Program-made: the position numbers and the translations under genes
Notes under the pieces: generated by a model
What the model saw: only the letters and a program-made list of their open reading frames with translations
Databases searched by the model: none
Told to the model about the DNA's origin: nothing
In this document: piece after piece, positions 45,548-53,753 of the stretch
Numbering within the stretch: the first letter of the stretch is position 1
How the letters are laid out: each line of letters starts with the position of its first letter
NCBI RefSeq assembly: GCF_000517625.1
Contig: NZ_CP007055.1
Location: 434,001-498,000, forward strand
Direction of reading: 5' to 3'
Source of the DNA: Halostagnicola larsenii XH-48
GTDB lineage: Archaea; Halobacteriota; Halobacteria; Halobacteriales; Natrialbaceae
DNA: 64,000 nucleotides

Positions 45548-46993
45548 ATGAGAATCGGTCAAACGTCGTTCCTCCAGTTCGTCGCCGAAATCGCCGCCTC
45601 GGCGGTCGGATTCGTCGCGACGATTTACTTCGCTCGCGTCCTCGGCGCGGAAGTGCTTGGCTACTATTCGGTCGCGCTGGCCGTGGTGACGTGGCTCGGG
45701 ATCAGCGGGAAGATCGGCCTCTCGAGTGCGGTCACAAAGCGCATGAGCGAGGAAACTGACTCGTACGCGTACTTCTGGGCGGGCGCGTCGATCATCGGGT
45801 CGATATTCGTCGTCCTCGCGATCGGCGTGTTCGTCTTTCAGGGCCAGTTGAACGCCTACATCGGCGAAGAGGTCCACCTCATCGTGGTCCTCATGCTGGC
45901 CGCGGTTCTGTGTAACTCCCTTTTCAACGCGGCGCTGCAGGGCCAGCACAAGGTACACATCTACGCCGTCCTCAAGCCCCTGAAAATTGGCGGGCGGGCG
46001 ATCGTCCAGGTCGCCCTCGTCGTCGCCGGATTCCAACTCACGGGGATGCTGGTCGGCTACTCGACGGGCTGGATGCTGTCAGCGTTCGTCGCCGCCGTCG
46101 TGCTCATGCCGCCGTTCGAACGGCCAACGCGTCGGCACTACAAACGGCTCGTCGACTTCGCGAAGTACGCCTGGATCGGGCGCGTACAGGGCAAGACCTT
46201 CAGCGAGGTCGACATTCTCGTTCTGGGCGCGCTCGTCTCGAGCGCTCTCGTCGGCGTCTACTCGATCGTCTGGGCGCTGTGTTCCTTTTTCTTGATTTTT
46301 GGGTACGCCGTCAGCACCGCGATGTTCCCCGAGATCAGCAAACACGACACGAACGACGAGCGAGGGCGGGTGGCGACCCTGACGACGGAAGCGCTCTCGT
46401 TCGCGGGGTTCGTTCTCATCCCGGGAATCGTCGGCGGCCTCCTCGTCGGCGACCGCGTCTTGGCGATCTACGGAACGGAGTTCATCGAGGGCCAGTACGT
46501 CCTGCCGATCTTGCTGTTCGGCTCGCTGCTGTACTCGTATCTCGATCAGTTGCTCAACACCCTCAACGGGATCGATCGACCGGACGTCGCGTTTCGCGTC
46601 AACGGCCTGTTCATCGTCGCGAACGTCGTCGCGAACGTCGGTCTCGTCGCCGCAATCGGCTGGGCCGGTGCAGCGGTCGGGACGACGCTATCGGCCGGAT
46701 TGGGCCTCGTGGCCGCGTTTTACGCGCTCCGGAACCGCCTCGAGTTCGACCTGCCGCTGGCCGAAATTTCCCGCCAGTGGATCGCGGCCATCGCGATGGG
46801 CGCTGTCGTCTATCCCGCGACGATGCTCGCCGGACCGCCTTCGGAGAGCCTCGAGTCGACGGCCGTCACCGCCGGCATCGTCGCGGGCGGCGCTGCGGTG
46901 TACGTCGTCGTCCTCTTCGCGATGTCGGCGCACTTCCGCGACGTCGTTCGAAACAATGCACCGATCGACATTCCGCGCGTCACGGGCCGATAG
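45548..46993 (+). CDS. Polysaccharide/oligosaccharide flippase (Wzx/MATE-like, AglR-like)
   Basis: 481 residues with about 12-14 transmembrane helices spread evenly from residue 8 to ~465, and an N-terminal QFVAEIAASAVGFVATIYFARVLG typical of polysaccharide-biosynthesis flippases. The role is to flip the dolichyl-phosphate-linked glycan to the outer face for AglB. It resembles H. volcanii AglR in family and context. The 170 bases upstream contain no gene; a box AAGCCTTTTC near 45460 is a possible promoter. Confidence 0.9.
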   Translation: MRIGQTSFLQFVAEIAASAVGFVATIYFARVLGAEVLGYYSVALAVVTWLGISGKIGLSSAVTKRMSEETDSYAYFWAGASIIGSIFVVLAIGVFVFQGQLNAYIGEEVHLIVVLMLAAVLCNSLFNAALQGQHKVHIYAVLKPLKIGGRAIVQVALVVAGFQLTGMLVGYSTGWMLSAFVAAVVLMPPFERPTRRHYKRLVDFAKYAWIGRVQGKTFSEVDILVLGALVSSALVGVYSIVWALCSFFLIFGYAVSTAMFPEISKHDTNDERGRVATLTTEALSFAGFVLIPGIVGGLLVGDRVLAIYGTEFIEGQYVLPILLFGSLLYSYLDQLLNTLNGIDRPDVAFRVNGLFIVANVVANVGLVAAIGWAGAAVGTTLSAGLGLVAAFYALRNRLEFDLPLAEISRQWIAAIAMGAVVYPATMLAGPPSESLESTAVTAGIVAGGAAVYVVVLFAMSAHFRDVVRNNAPIDIPRVTGR

Positions 46994-47110
46994 CCGGAAA
47001 CACTCGTCGATAGGCGGAATCGCTCCACCCACCGCTCTCGGTACTGGACCTCGAGATTCGAGACTGAGTGCCGGGTGCCGAAAACGGCGGCCACGGCTCG
47101 GAAGTTTCGA

Positions 47111-48058
47111 TCAGAGAACGTCGTTGTAGATCCCGAGAATCCGATCGCCGATCCGGTCCCAGCTCACTTCGCGAACTTCTTCGCGGCCGTTCGACCGCGA
47201 GTCTGCCTCGAGGACGGAAACGAGGTGATCGACCAGTTCGTCTTCCGTTTCGCCGACGCCCGAAGGCGAGACGTTCTCGAGACGAGTTCGCACGTCGCCG
47301 ACGGCCGTCGAGACGACCGGGAGGTTACAGGCCATCGCTTCCTTGACCGTGTTCGGGGAGCCCTCGTGTTTCGAGGTGAGCAATAGCGCGTCGGCGGCGT
47401 TCATGTAGACGGGCACCTCCTCGTGGTCGACCCCGGAGATGGTCTGGAGTTCGATCTTCTCGTCGAGGCGGTCTCGAGCGCCCTCGACGACGCGCTCGGC
47501 CAGTGGGTAGTTCTTGCGCTCGTAGTCGGGCGAGTACGGAAAGAGGACCTGCTTCGTGTCCCGGTCCCAGCCGACTCGCTCGCGGGCCTCGAGCCGATCC
47601 ATCGGTTCGAACCGCTCGAGGTCGATGCCGCTCGGGAGGATGTGGGCCTCGCGGCCGAGCAGATCCCGCATCTCCGCGCTGCGGACCGTAATCGCATCAC
47701 AGCGCCACGCACACGCTTTCGTCACCCGACCGTCGAAGCCCACCACGTCCGAGCCCCACAGCGTGAGGACGACGGGCAGCGAAAACTGGGTGATCGCGTA
47801 GGGGGCGGTGAGCCCGTAGTTCGCGTGGATTAGGTCGAACTCGCCGTCGCGGAGCGCGCGTCGCACTCGCGGGAAGAACTCAAGGTACTCCCAGACGCCC
47901 CGCCCACTGCCCATGTCGCCGTCAATCTGGTCTTCGCCCGGCACGACGACCACCGTCGCGTCGACGCCTTTTGACTCGAGGGTCTCGATCTGCTGGTCGA
48001 AGAAGACCTCTCTCGAGGTCGTCAGGTAGAGTACTCGAAGCGGCCGATTCCGGTGCAT
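47111..48058 (-). CDS. GT4-family glycosyltransferase
   Basis: 315 residues with GT-B architecture: N-terminal VLYLTTSREVFFDQQIETL, acceptor-side FDLIHANYGLTAPYAI, hinge LPSGIDLERFEP, and donor-binding KHEGSPNTVKEAMACNLPVV containing the EX7E motif. It should transfer a nucleotide-activated hexose to the growing glycan. It starts 7 bases after the end of the GT2 gene on the same strand, so the two are co-transcribed. Confidence 0.92.
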   Translation of the reverse strand: MHRNRPLRVLYLTTSREVFFDQQIETLESKGVDATVVVVPGEDQIDGDMGSGRGVWEYLEFFPRVRRALRDGEFDLIHANYGLTAPYAITQFSLPVVLTLWGSDVVGFDGRVTKACAWRCDAITVRSAEMRDLLGREAHILPSGIDLERFEPMDRLEARERVGWDRDTKQVLFPYSPDYERKNYPLAERVVEGARDRLDEKIELQTISGVDHEEVPVYMNAADALLLTSKHEGSPNTVKEAMACNLPVVSTAVGDVRTRLENVSPSGVGETEDELVDHLVSVLEADSRSNGREEVREVSWDRIGDRILGIYNDVL

Positions 48059-48064
48059 CGTTGG

Positions 48065-49006
48065 TCAGGACTCCTCGCCGATCAGCGACGCGTCTGATTT
48101 CGAAAGCCCGTACAGGTAGCCGAATCCGACGGCCGCGGTGAACACGAAGATAGCCACGAGCTGTTTGACCTTCGGCAGTGACGGACTGATCGCGAGGTTT
48201 CGGAGCCGGGAGGGAACGAACTCGAGCATGAGCTGTTTCAGGTAGTCGTTCTTGTCGCCCGCGGCTTCCGGAAGGAGGAGGTCCATGATCCGTTTGGAGT
48301 ACCCCTGCCAGAACGACCGGAAGACGAGCCAGCGAAACTCCCCGCGGTAGTCGAAGAGCTTGTGGTGGACGACCGCGTCGGTGTTGTAGATCACGCCGGT
48401 CCCGTACTTGTTCGCGATTCGAATACAGACGGGTGCCTCGTGGGCTTGAATGTGCCTGTCGCCTTTGCGGCCGGTGTTTTGGTCGTAGCCCCCGACGTTC
48501 AGGAAGATATCGCGCCGGTAGGAGATGTTCGAGCCGTAGGTGTTTCGCAGTTCCTCCATGTGCTCGCCCATCCCGCGTTCGTCACAGCCGACGAGCCAGT
48601 AGAACTCCGCGGGGAAGAAGTCGGGTTTCTCGGTCACCCAGTCGGCCGCGACGTGGCCGCCGACGGCGTTCGCGTCGGTCTCCTCGTAGACGCGGGCGAG
48701 TTCGTCGATCCAGTCCGGTTCGGCGACGGCGTCGTCGTCGATGAACGCGACGACCTCGCCGTCGGCGAGTTCGGCACCCTTCGTTCGACTGTAGGAGATG
48801 CCCTGATTCTCGTCGTTACAGTGGACGACGACATCGTCGTGGTCGCCGAAATCGTTCTCGACGCGATCGTAGACGGCGTCGTTGCCGTCGACGACGATCA
48901 CGGTCTCGAGGGGATCGTACCGCTGGGCGAGGACGCTTTCGACGCACTCCGAAAAAACGTCGTACCGCTCCATCGCGTACGTGCAAATGACGACGGAGAC
49001 CTTCAT
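48065..49006 (-). CDS. aglG: GT2-family glycosyltransferase, AglG-like
   Basis: 313 residues. GT-A fold: VSVVICTYAMERYDVFSECV, nucleotide-binding ETVIVVDGND, DDD metal motif in VAFIDDDAVAEPDW, and a late GGYDQNTGRKGD. A C-terminal hydrophobic helix (QLVAIFVFTAAVGFGYLYGL) anchors it to the membrane. H. volcanii AglG has the same length, fold and C-terminal region and adds the second sugar of the pentasaccharide; it too is next to aglB. Divergent from aglB here. Confidence 0.88.
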   Translation of the reverse strand: MKVSVVICTYAMERYDVFSECVESVLAQRYDPLETVIVVDGNDAVYDRVENDFGDHDDVVVHCNDENQGISYSRTKGAELADGEVVAFIDDDAVAEPDWIDELARVYEETDANAVGGHVAADWVTEKPDFFPAEFYWLVGCDERGMGEHMEELRNTYGSNISYRRDIFLNVGGYDQNTGRKGDRHIQAHEAPVCIRIANKYGTGVIYNTDAVVHHKLFDYRGEFRWLVFRSFWQGYSKRIMDLLLPEAAGDKNDYLKQLMLEFVPSRLRNLAISPSLPKVKQLVAIFVFTAAVGFGYLYGLSKSDASLIGEES

Positions 49007-49030
49007 TGGCGATTGATTGCGATGACCGGC

Positions 49031-49044
49031 GAATAAGCCTTTTC
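49031..49044 (-). promoter_or_regulatory. TATA-like box, AAGGCTTAT type, of the GT2 gene
   Basis: On the minus strand AAAAGGCTTATTC ends 25 bases before the start at 49006. Confidence 0.55.
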
Positions 49045-49178
49045 GTTCGCCGGTAGTCGGTGTCGAATCTGTGAGTGACGACGAATCCGACTGGTAGACG
49101 CGGGATAGTTCCAGTTTCGAGTCGAAATTACCCGTCCGTTCGGCCCGTCTCGAGATAGCGGACCGACAAGTAGATGAC

Positions 49179-49190
49179 AAAGCTTATTCC
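49179..49190 (+). promoter_or_regulatory. TATA-like box of aglB
   Basis: AAAGCTTATTCC, with CTTATT ending about 25 bases before ATG 49214, near-identical to the box of the divergent GT2 gene. Confidence 0.55.
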
Positions 49191-49213
49191 CGACTTGGGA
49201 CAGTTCCAAGTTA

Positions 49214-52200
49214 ATGAGTACCGATACGGAACACGTCGGCGAGGAAACGGAGTCCTCCTTCCTCGAGACGTTGAAACAGTGGTATCACCTCCCCCTTATC
49301 GGGGTCGTGATGCTGTTTATGTACTGGGTCCGAATGCGGCCCCGGGATAATTTCACGTACGAAGACGGCTCGCCGATGCTGAGTGGCGTAGACTCGTATT
49401 ATCACTGGCGGACGATCGAATGGACCGCGGAGAACTTCCCGCATACGATGCCGTACGAAGTGTATACCGGATTTCCCTCCGGTGCCTACGTCGGCCAGTT
49501 CGGGACGTTGTTCGATCAACTCATCGTCACGGCGGCGATGATCGTCGGACTCGGCGATCCGTCGTCGGAGACGCTCTTTACCGTCGCGATTCTATCGGTT
49601 CCGATAATGGCGGCACTCGTCGCCGTTCCAGTCTTCTACATGGGGCGGCGCCTCGGTGGCACGGTCGGCGGTCTGGTCTCAATCGTCGTGCTCTCCTTGT
49701 TCCCCGGGAGTTTCCTCGCACGAAGCACCGTCGGGCAACTGGATCACCACGTCGGCGAAGTGCTGTTCATGGCAATCGCCGTGCTGGCGATGATGGTCGC
49801 GCTTCGAGCCGCCGAGCGCGATAAGCCGATCTACGAACTGCTTGTAGACAGAGACTGGGCAACGCTGAAGGCGCCGACGATCTACAGCGCTCTCGCTGGA
49901 CTCGCGGTTTCGCTGTACATCTGGGTCTGGCCGTCGGGCGTCGTCCTCGTCGGCGTTCTCGCCATCTTCTTCGCCGTCCAGCTCTGTCTGGACTACGTCC
50001 GCGGCGTTTCTCCCGATCACATCGCCTTCGTCGGAGCGATCAGCATGGGTGTTACCGCACTCATCACGGCACTGCTGATCGAAGAACTGAGCGCGAGCGC
50101 GACGAGTTTCGGCTACGTCCAACCGGTCGCGGCGCTGCTGGTCGGGTTCGGCTGCGTGTTCATGGCCTGGCTGGCGCGTCAGTGGGATAACCGCGATCTC
50201 GAGTCCCGGTATTACCCGGCGGCGATCGCGGGATTGATCCTGGTCGCATTCGCCGGAATGGCACTGGTTCTTCCCGACCTCTTCGGAACAATCTCCGACA
50301 ATCTCGTTCGCCGACTGGTGCCGTTCGGAGGCGCCGGTACCGACGCGACGATTCAGGAAGCCCAGCGCCCGGAGAACTTCCTCTCGGCGCACGTGTTCGA
50401 GGAGTTCGGTGCCGCCTTCTACACGATGATCGTTGGAATCGTGTTTCTCCTCCTTCGGCCGTACTTCGATCGGGAGTTCCGCACAGAGCACACGCTCCTG
50501 ATCGTCTGGGCACTGTTTCTCACGAGCATGGCGGCGACGCAGGTCCGGTTCGCTTACTATCTCGTTCTCCCGGTAGCCGTGCTCAACGCGGTGTTCATCG
50601 CGGATATCTCTCGGTTCATCAATCTCGACCTCGAGCACGGCCTCCAGAGCGTCAAACAGATCGAGACCTACCAGATAATCGTCATTGGGATGGTCGTGTT
50701 GCTCGTCTTCGCGTCGATTCCGATGGCTGCCGCCAGTCCGTGGCAAGTCACCGGGGACAATCCCGAGGCGGGCAGCCCCGCCCCAGCACCGAGCGCAGGT
50801 TCGCAACTATGGGAGGGATCCAACCAGTGGCTCGCCGAAAACACGCCGGATCCGGGCAACTACGGCGGCGCTGACAATGCCAGCGAACTCCCGTACGACG
50901 GCACCTACGAGTACCCCGACGGCGAGGATTACGACTATCCCGGGGGTGCCTACGGCGTGATGTCGTGGTGGGACTACGGCCACCTGATAACGACGCAGGC
51001 CGAGCGGATCCCACACGCGAACCCGTTCCAGCAAAACGCCGAATCATCCTCGGCGTATCTGACCGCCGATTCCGAAGAGCGCGGTGAGATGATCCTCGAG
51101 ACAATTCGAAGCGACGCGGACGTCGACTGGGAAGACGTCTCCGACGAGGAACTCGAGACCGCACTCGAGGACGCCAACACCACCGACGAGGAGATGCGGT
51201 ACGTGATGATCGACTCGTCGATGGCCGGCGGCAAGTTCGGTGCGATCACGCAGTGGACCGGACCGGACCAGCAGGAGTATTCGCTTCCGGCGGATTACGA
51301 GTCCGGTGATACGATCTCCCCCGATGACCTCGACGAAGAATACGTCGAGGACGAGAGCCTCTACAGCCAGACGATGCTCTCGAAGATGTACTTCGAGAAC
51401 GGCCACAATATGGAGCACTACCGGCTCGTCCACGAGAATACCGACCAGGCGTCGCAGTTCATCAGTTACGCCATCATGGACGGCGACGAAGTACTCGTCG
51501 AGAACGGACAGCCACAGATCGGCGTCAATCGGGAAGCTAGCCGAGGGCTCCAATCCCAGTTAAGACAGATCCAACAGCAATCTCCGTACGACGTGGAGAT
51601 CTTCGACCAACGCATCGGTCCCGGCCTCAAGACCTTCGAGCGCGTCGAGGGCGCGACGATCACCGGCACCCTCGAGGACGAGGAACTCGCCGCCGACGAC
51701 AGCGCGATGATCACGGCGACGCTCGAACTCGAGACGGCTGACGGACGCGTCTTCGGCTACGCACAGGAAGCCGATATCCAAGCGGACGGCAGCTACGAAC
51801 TGACGGTGCCGTACTCGACGAGCGGCGATCTCGGCGTCGAGGACGGCTACACCAACAGCAGCATCGATGCGCTCGACGAGTACAACCTGACGGTAACTGC
51901 AGACGAAGGCAATACGTCCTACGTCGAGCAGTACGACGGGCAGGTCGACGTCTCCGAAACCGCGGTCGTCGAAGGCGAATCGGTCGACGCCGGCACCCTC
52001 GAGGTCGTCGAAGACGGTGATGTCGGCGAACCAGCCGACGATGTCGTGGACGACGGCGGAGACGAAAGCGGCGATGGGAACCAGTCCGACGAGGGCAATC
52101 AAACGGACGACGGAACGAGCGACAACGAAACGGCCGCTGACGACGGTGGCGACGAGACAGCCACTGATGGCGGCGACACCACGGGAGAGAGCGGCGGCGA

Positions 52201-52261
52201 TCAGACCGACGACACGCAGGCCGACGCCGAAGACGATCAGACAACCGACGGCACCGAGTAG
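49214..52261 (+). CDS. aglB: Oligosaccharyltransferase AglB
   Basis: 1015 residues, STT3/AglB family. About 12-13 transmembrane helices span residues 25-520. The first external loop holds the catalytic Asp (GVD at D60, followed by SYYHWR). The signature WWDYG is at 585-589 in the soluble C-terminal domain, with a DxxK-like MSKMYFE region downstream. AglB transfers the lipid-linked glycan to Asn in N-x-S/T sequons of S-layer proteins, archaellins and pilins. The last ~90 residues are a low-complexity Asp/Gly/Thr/Gln tail. ATG fits the TATA-like box. Confidence 0.97.
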   Translation: MSTDTEHVGEETESSFLETLKQWYHLPLIGVVMLFMYWVRMRPRDNFTYEDGSPMLSGVDSYYHWRTIEWTAENFPHTMPYEVYTGFPSGAYVGQFGTLFDQLIVTAAMIVGLGDPSSETLFTVAILSVPIMAALVAVPVFYMGRRLGGTVGGLVSIVVLSLFPGSFLARSTVGQLDHHVGEVLFMAIAVLAMMVALRAAERDKPIYELLVDRDWATLKAPTIYSALAGLAVSLYIWVWPSGVVLVGVLAIFFAVQLCLDYVRGVSPDHIAFVGAISMGVTALITALLIEELSASATSFGYVQPVAALLVGFGCVFMAWLARQWDNRDLESRYYPAAIAGLILVAFAGMALVLPDLFGTISDNLVRRLVPFGGAGTDATIQEAQRPENFLSAHVFEEFGAAFYTMIVGIVFLLLRPYFDREFRTEHTLLIVWALFLTSMAATQVRFAYYLVLPVAVLNAVFIADISRFINLDLEHGLQSVKQIETYQIIVIGMVVLLVFASIPMAAASPWQVTGDNPEAGSPAPAPSAGSQLWEGSNQWLAENTPDPGNYGGADNASELPYDGTYEYPDGEDYDYPGGAYGVMSWWDYGHLITTQAERIPHANPFQQNAESSSAYLTADSEERGEMILETIRSDADVDWEDVSDEELETALEDANTTDEEMRYVMIDSSMAGGKFGAITQWTGPDQQEYSLPADYESGDTISPDDLDEEYVEDESLYSQTMLSKMYFENGHNMEHYRLVHENTDQASQFISYAIMDGDEVLVENGQPQIGVNREASRGLQSQLRQIQQQSPYDVEIFDQRIGPGLKTFERVEGATITGTLEDEELAADDSAMITATLELETADGRVFGYAQEADIQADGSYELTVPYSTSGDLGVEDGYTNSSIDALDEYNLTVTADEGNTSYVEQYDGQVDVSETAVVEGESVDAGTLEVVEDGDVGEPADDVVDDGGDESGDGNQSDEGNQTDDGTSDNETAADDGGDETATDGGDTTGESGGDQTDDTQADAEDDQTTDGTE

Positions 52262-52350
52262 TCGCAATCTCGCGGGCGTATTTTCTCGAGTCCGACACGT
52301 CGAATGCGAGTGAGAACGCTTTTGCCGACACCCGGAATACACCTCGAGCG

Positions 52351-53280
52351 ATGCGTGAATTTCTCCGCGTCTACTGTAAGGGGCTCTCGATGGGTGCGGC
52401 GGATGTCGTTCCCGGCGTCTCCGGGGCGACCATCGCGCTGATCGTCGGCATCTACGATCGCTTGATTCAGGCGATTACGGCGATCGACCCGCGCGAGTTC
52501 GGACCGGCCGTCCGCCTCCACACGCCGGAGGGACGCGAGGCGTTTCTCGAGTTGTTCGAGCGGACGGATGCAGCGTTCCTCATCTCGCTCGGGCTCGGTA
52601 TCGTGACGTCGATCGTCGTCCTCTCGCAAGTGATGCACGACGCGGTGACCTCCTACCCGGTTCCGACCTACGGGTTCTTCTTCGGGTTGATCGCCGCCTC
52701 GGCCGTCGTCCTCTACGGGAATATCGACACGTGGACGGTCCAGCGAGTCGCCGTGGCGGCGGTCGGCATCGCGATCGCGCTCGCCGTTACCGGGGTGTCC
52801 GCAGGGGGAATTTCACACGCTCTTCCGTTCGTGTTCGTCGCGGGTGCGATCGCGATCTGTGCGATGGTGTTACCCGGTGTCTCGGGGTCGTTCTTCCTCG
52901 TCCTGCTCGGGCAGTACGAGTACATGACCGGCATCTTGAGTTCGTTCGTCGACGGCGTTTTCGGACTCGTTACCGGCGAACCGCTCGAGCCGGTCGTTGA
53001 CGCCGGAATAATCGTCGTCGTCTTCGTCGTCGGCGCGGCGATCGGTCTCTTTTCGATGGCACACGTCGTTCGGCGCGCGCTGGATCGATATCGCGCGCTG
53101 ACGCTGGTTTTCCTAGTCAGTTTGATGGTTGGGTCGCTTCGACTGCCTATCGAGAGGGTTGTGTCGAACCTCGACGGCGGTGTCGGTCATTCACCGATCG
53201 CCGCGATCGTCGCCGCCGTCATCGGCGGGGCGGCGGTGCTCCTCGTCGATCGGTACACGGAGGATCTCGAGTACGCGTAA
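52351..53280 (+). CDS. DUF368 polyprenyl-phosphate translocase-family protein
   Basis: 309 residues with nine or so transmembrane helices. The two conserved DUF368 repeats are visible: GLSMGAADVVPGVSGATIAL near the N-terminus and AICAMVLPGVSGSFFLVLLG in the middle. In bacteria DUF368 proteins (PopT) return undecaprenyl phosphate across the membrane for reuse. Lying 90 bases downstream of aglB on the same strand, this one probably recycles dolichyl phosphate released by AglB. That is inference by family and neighbour. Confidence 0.9.
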   Translation: MREFLRVYCKGLSMGAADVVPGVSGATIALIVGIYDRLIQAITAIDPREFGPAVRLHTPEGREAFLELFERTDAAFLISLGLGIVTSIVVLSQVMHDAVTSYPVPTYGFFFGLIAASAVVLYGNIDTWTVQRVAVAAVGIAIALAVTGVSAGGISHALPFVFVAGAIAICAMVLPGVSGSFFLVLLGQYEYMTGILSSFVDGVFGLVTGEPLEPVVDAGIIVVVFVVGAAIGLFSMAHVVRRALDRYRALTLVFLVSLMVGSLRLPIERVVSNLDGGVGHSPIAAIVAAVIGGAAVLLVDRYTEDLEYA

Positions 53281-53489
53281 CCTGCCGACGGTGGCTCGTT
53301 CGGACGCTCGTGGAACCTGCGCCCGATCCGTCACGGAACGCGGTCGTCTTCCCGGCGCTCGAGGCGAGAGTCAGCGGGAATAGGGATCGGAAATCGGGTT
53401 ACTGCTAGCAATTGTCTTCTCACAGACAGCTGAACTTATATTTTGAACCATGTATTTTACATAAAACATCTTTGAGGATATAAGATATA

Positions 53490-53498
53490 TTTATTACC
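53490..53498 (+). promoter_or_regulatory. TATA-like box of the DUF7503-type peptide gene
   Basis: TTTATTACC ends 24 bases before ATG 53523, in a strongly AT-rich stretch from 53440. This is among the clearest promoters in the window. Confidence 0.55.
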
Positions 53499-53522
53499 AA
53501 TGGAAACAATTAATGGAATGCA

Positions 53523-53657
53523 ATGTCCGCAACAGAATCCATGAAAGACTTCCTCGCATCGCACCCACGAATGCTCGGCGCGCTGTTCACGCTCGTGCTG
53601 CTGCTCGGACAGGCAGGAACAGTCGCTGCTGGAACACACACTCAGGTGGGTCCGTAG
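53523..53657 (+). CDS. 44-residue DUF7503-type membrane peptide
   Basis: MSATESMKDFLASHPRM followed by a hydrophobic LGALFTLVLLLGQAGTVAAG helix and GTHTQVGP. The ASHPR-LGxLFTL-LLxxQAGT pattern matches the small haloarchaeal family DUF7503, whose function is unknown. The helix could be a signal anchor or a membrane toxin-like peptide. It converges with the CHAT protease gene, whose stop is 97 bases away, and lies in an AT-rich patch. Its own strong promoter argues that it is a real gene. Confidence 0.75.
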   Translation: MSATESMKDFLASHPRMLGALFTLVLLLGQAGTVAAGTHTQVGP

Positions 53658-53753
53658 GTTTTAGAAGGGAGAAGATCGGTTACTTGGTTTTCTCAACACG
53701 ATCTTAGTTGGAAATGGGATTTATAATTGCTTTTGCTTCGGTTACATGCTTTC

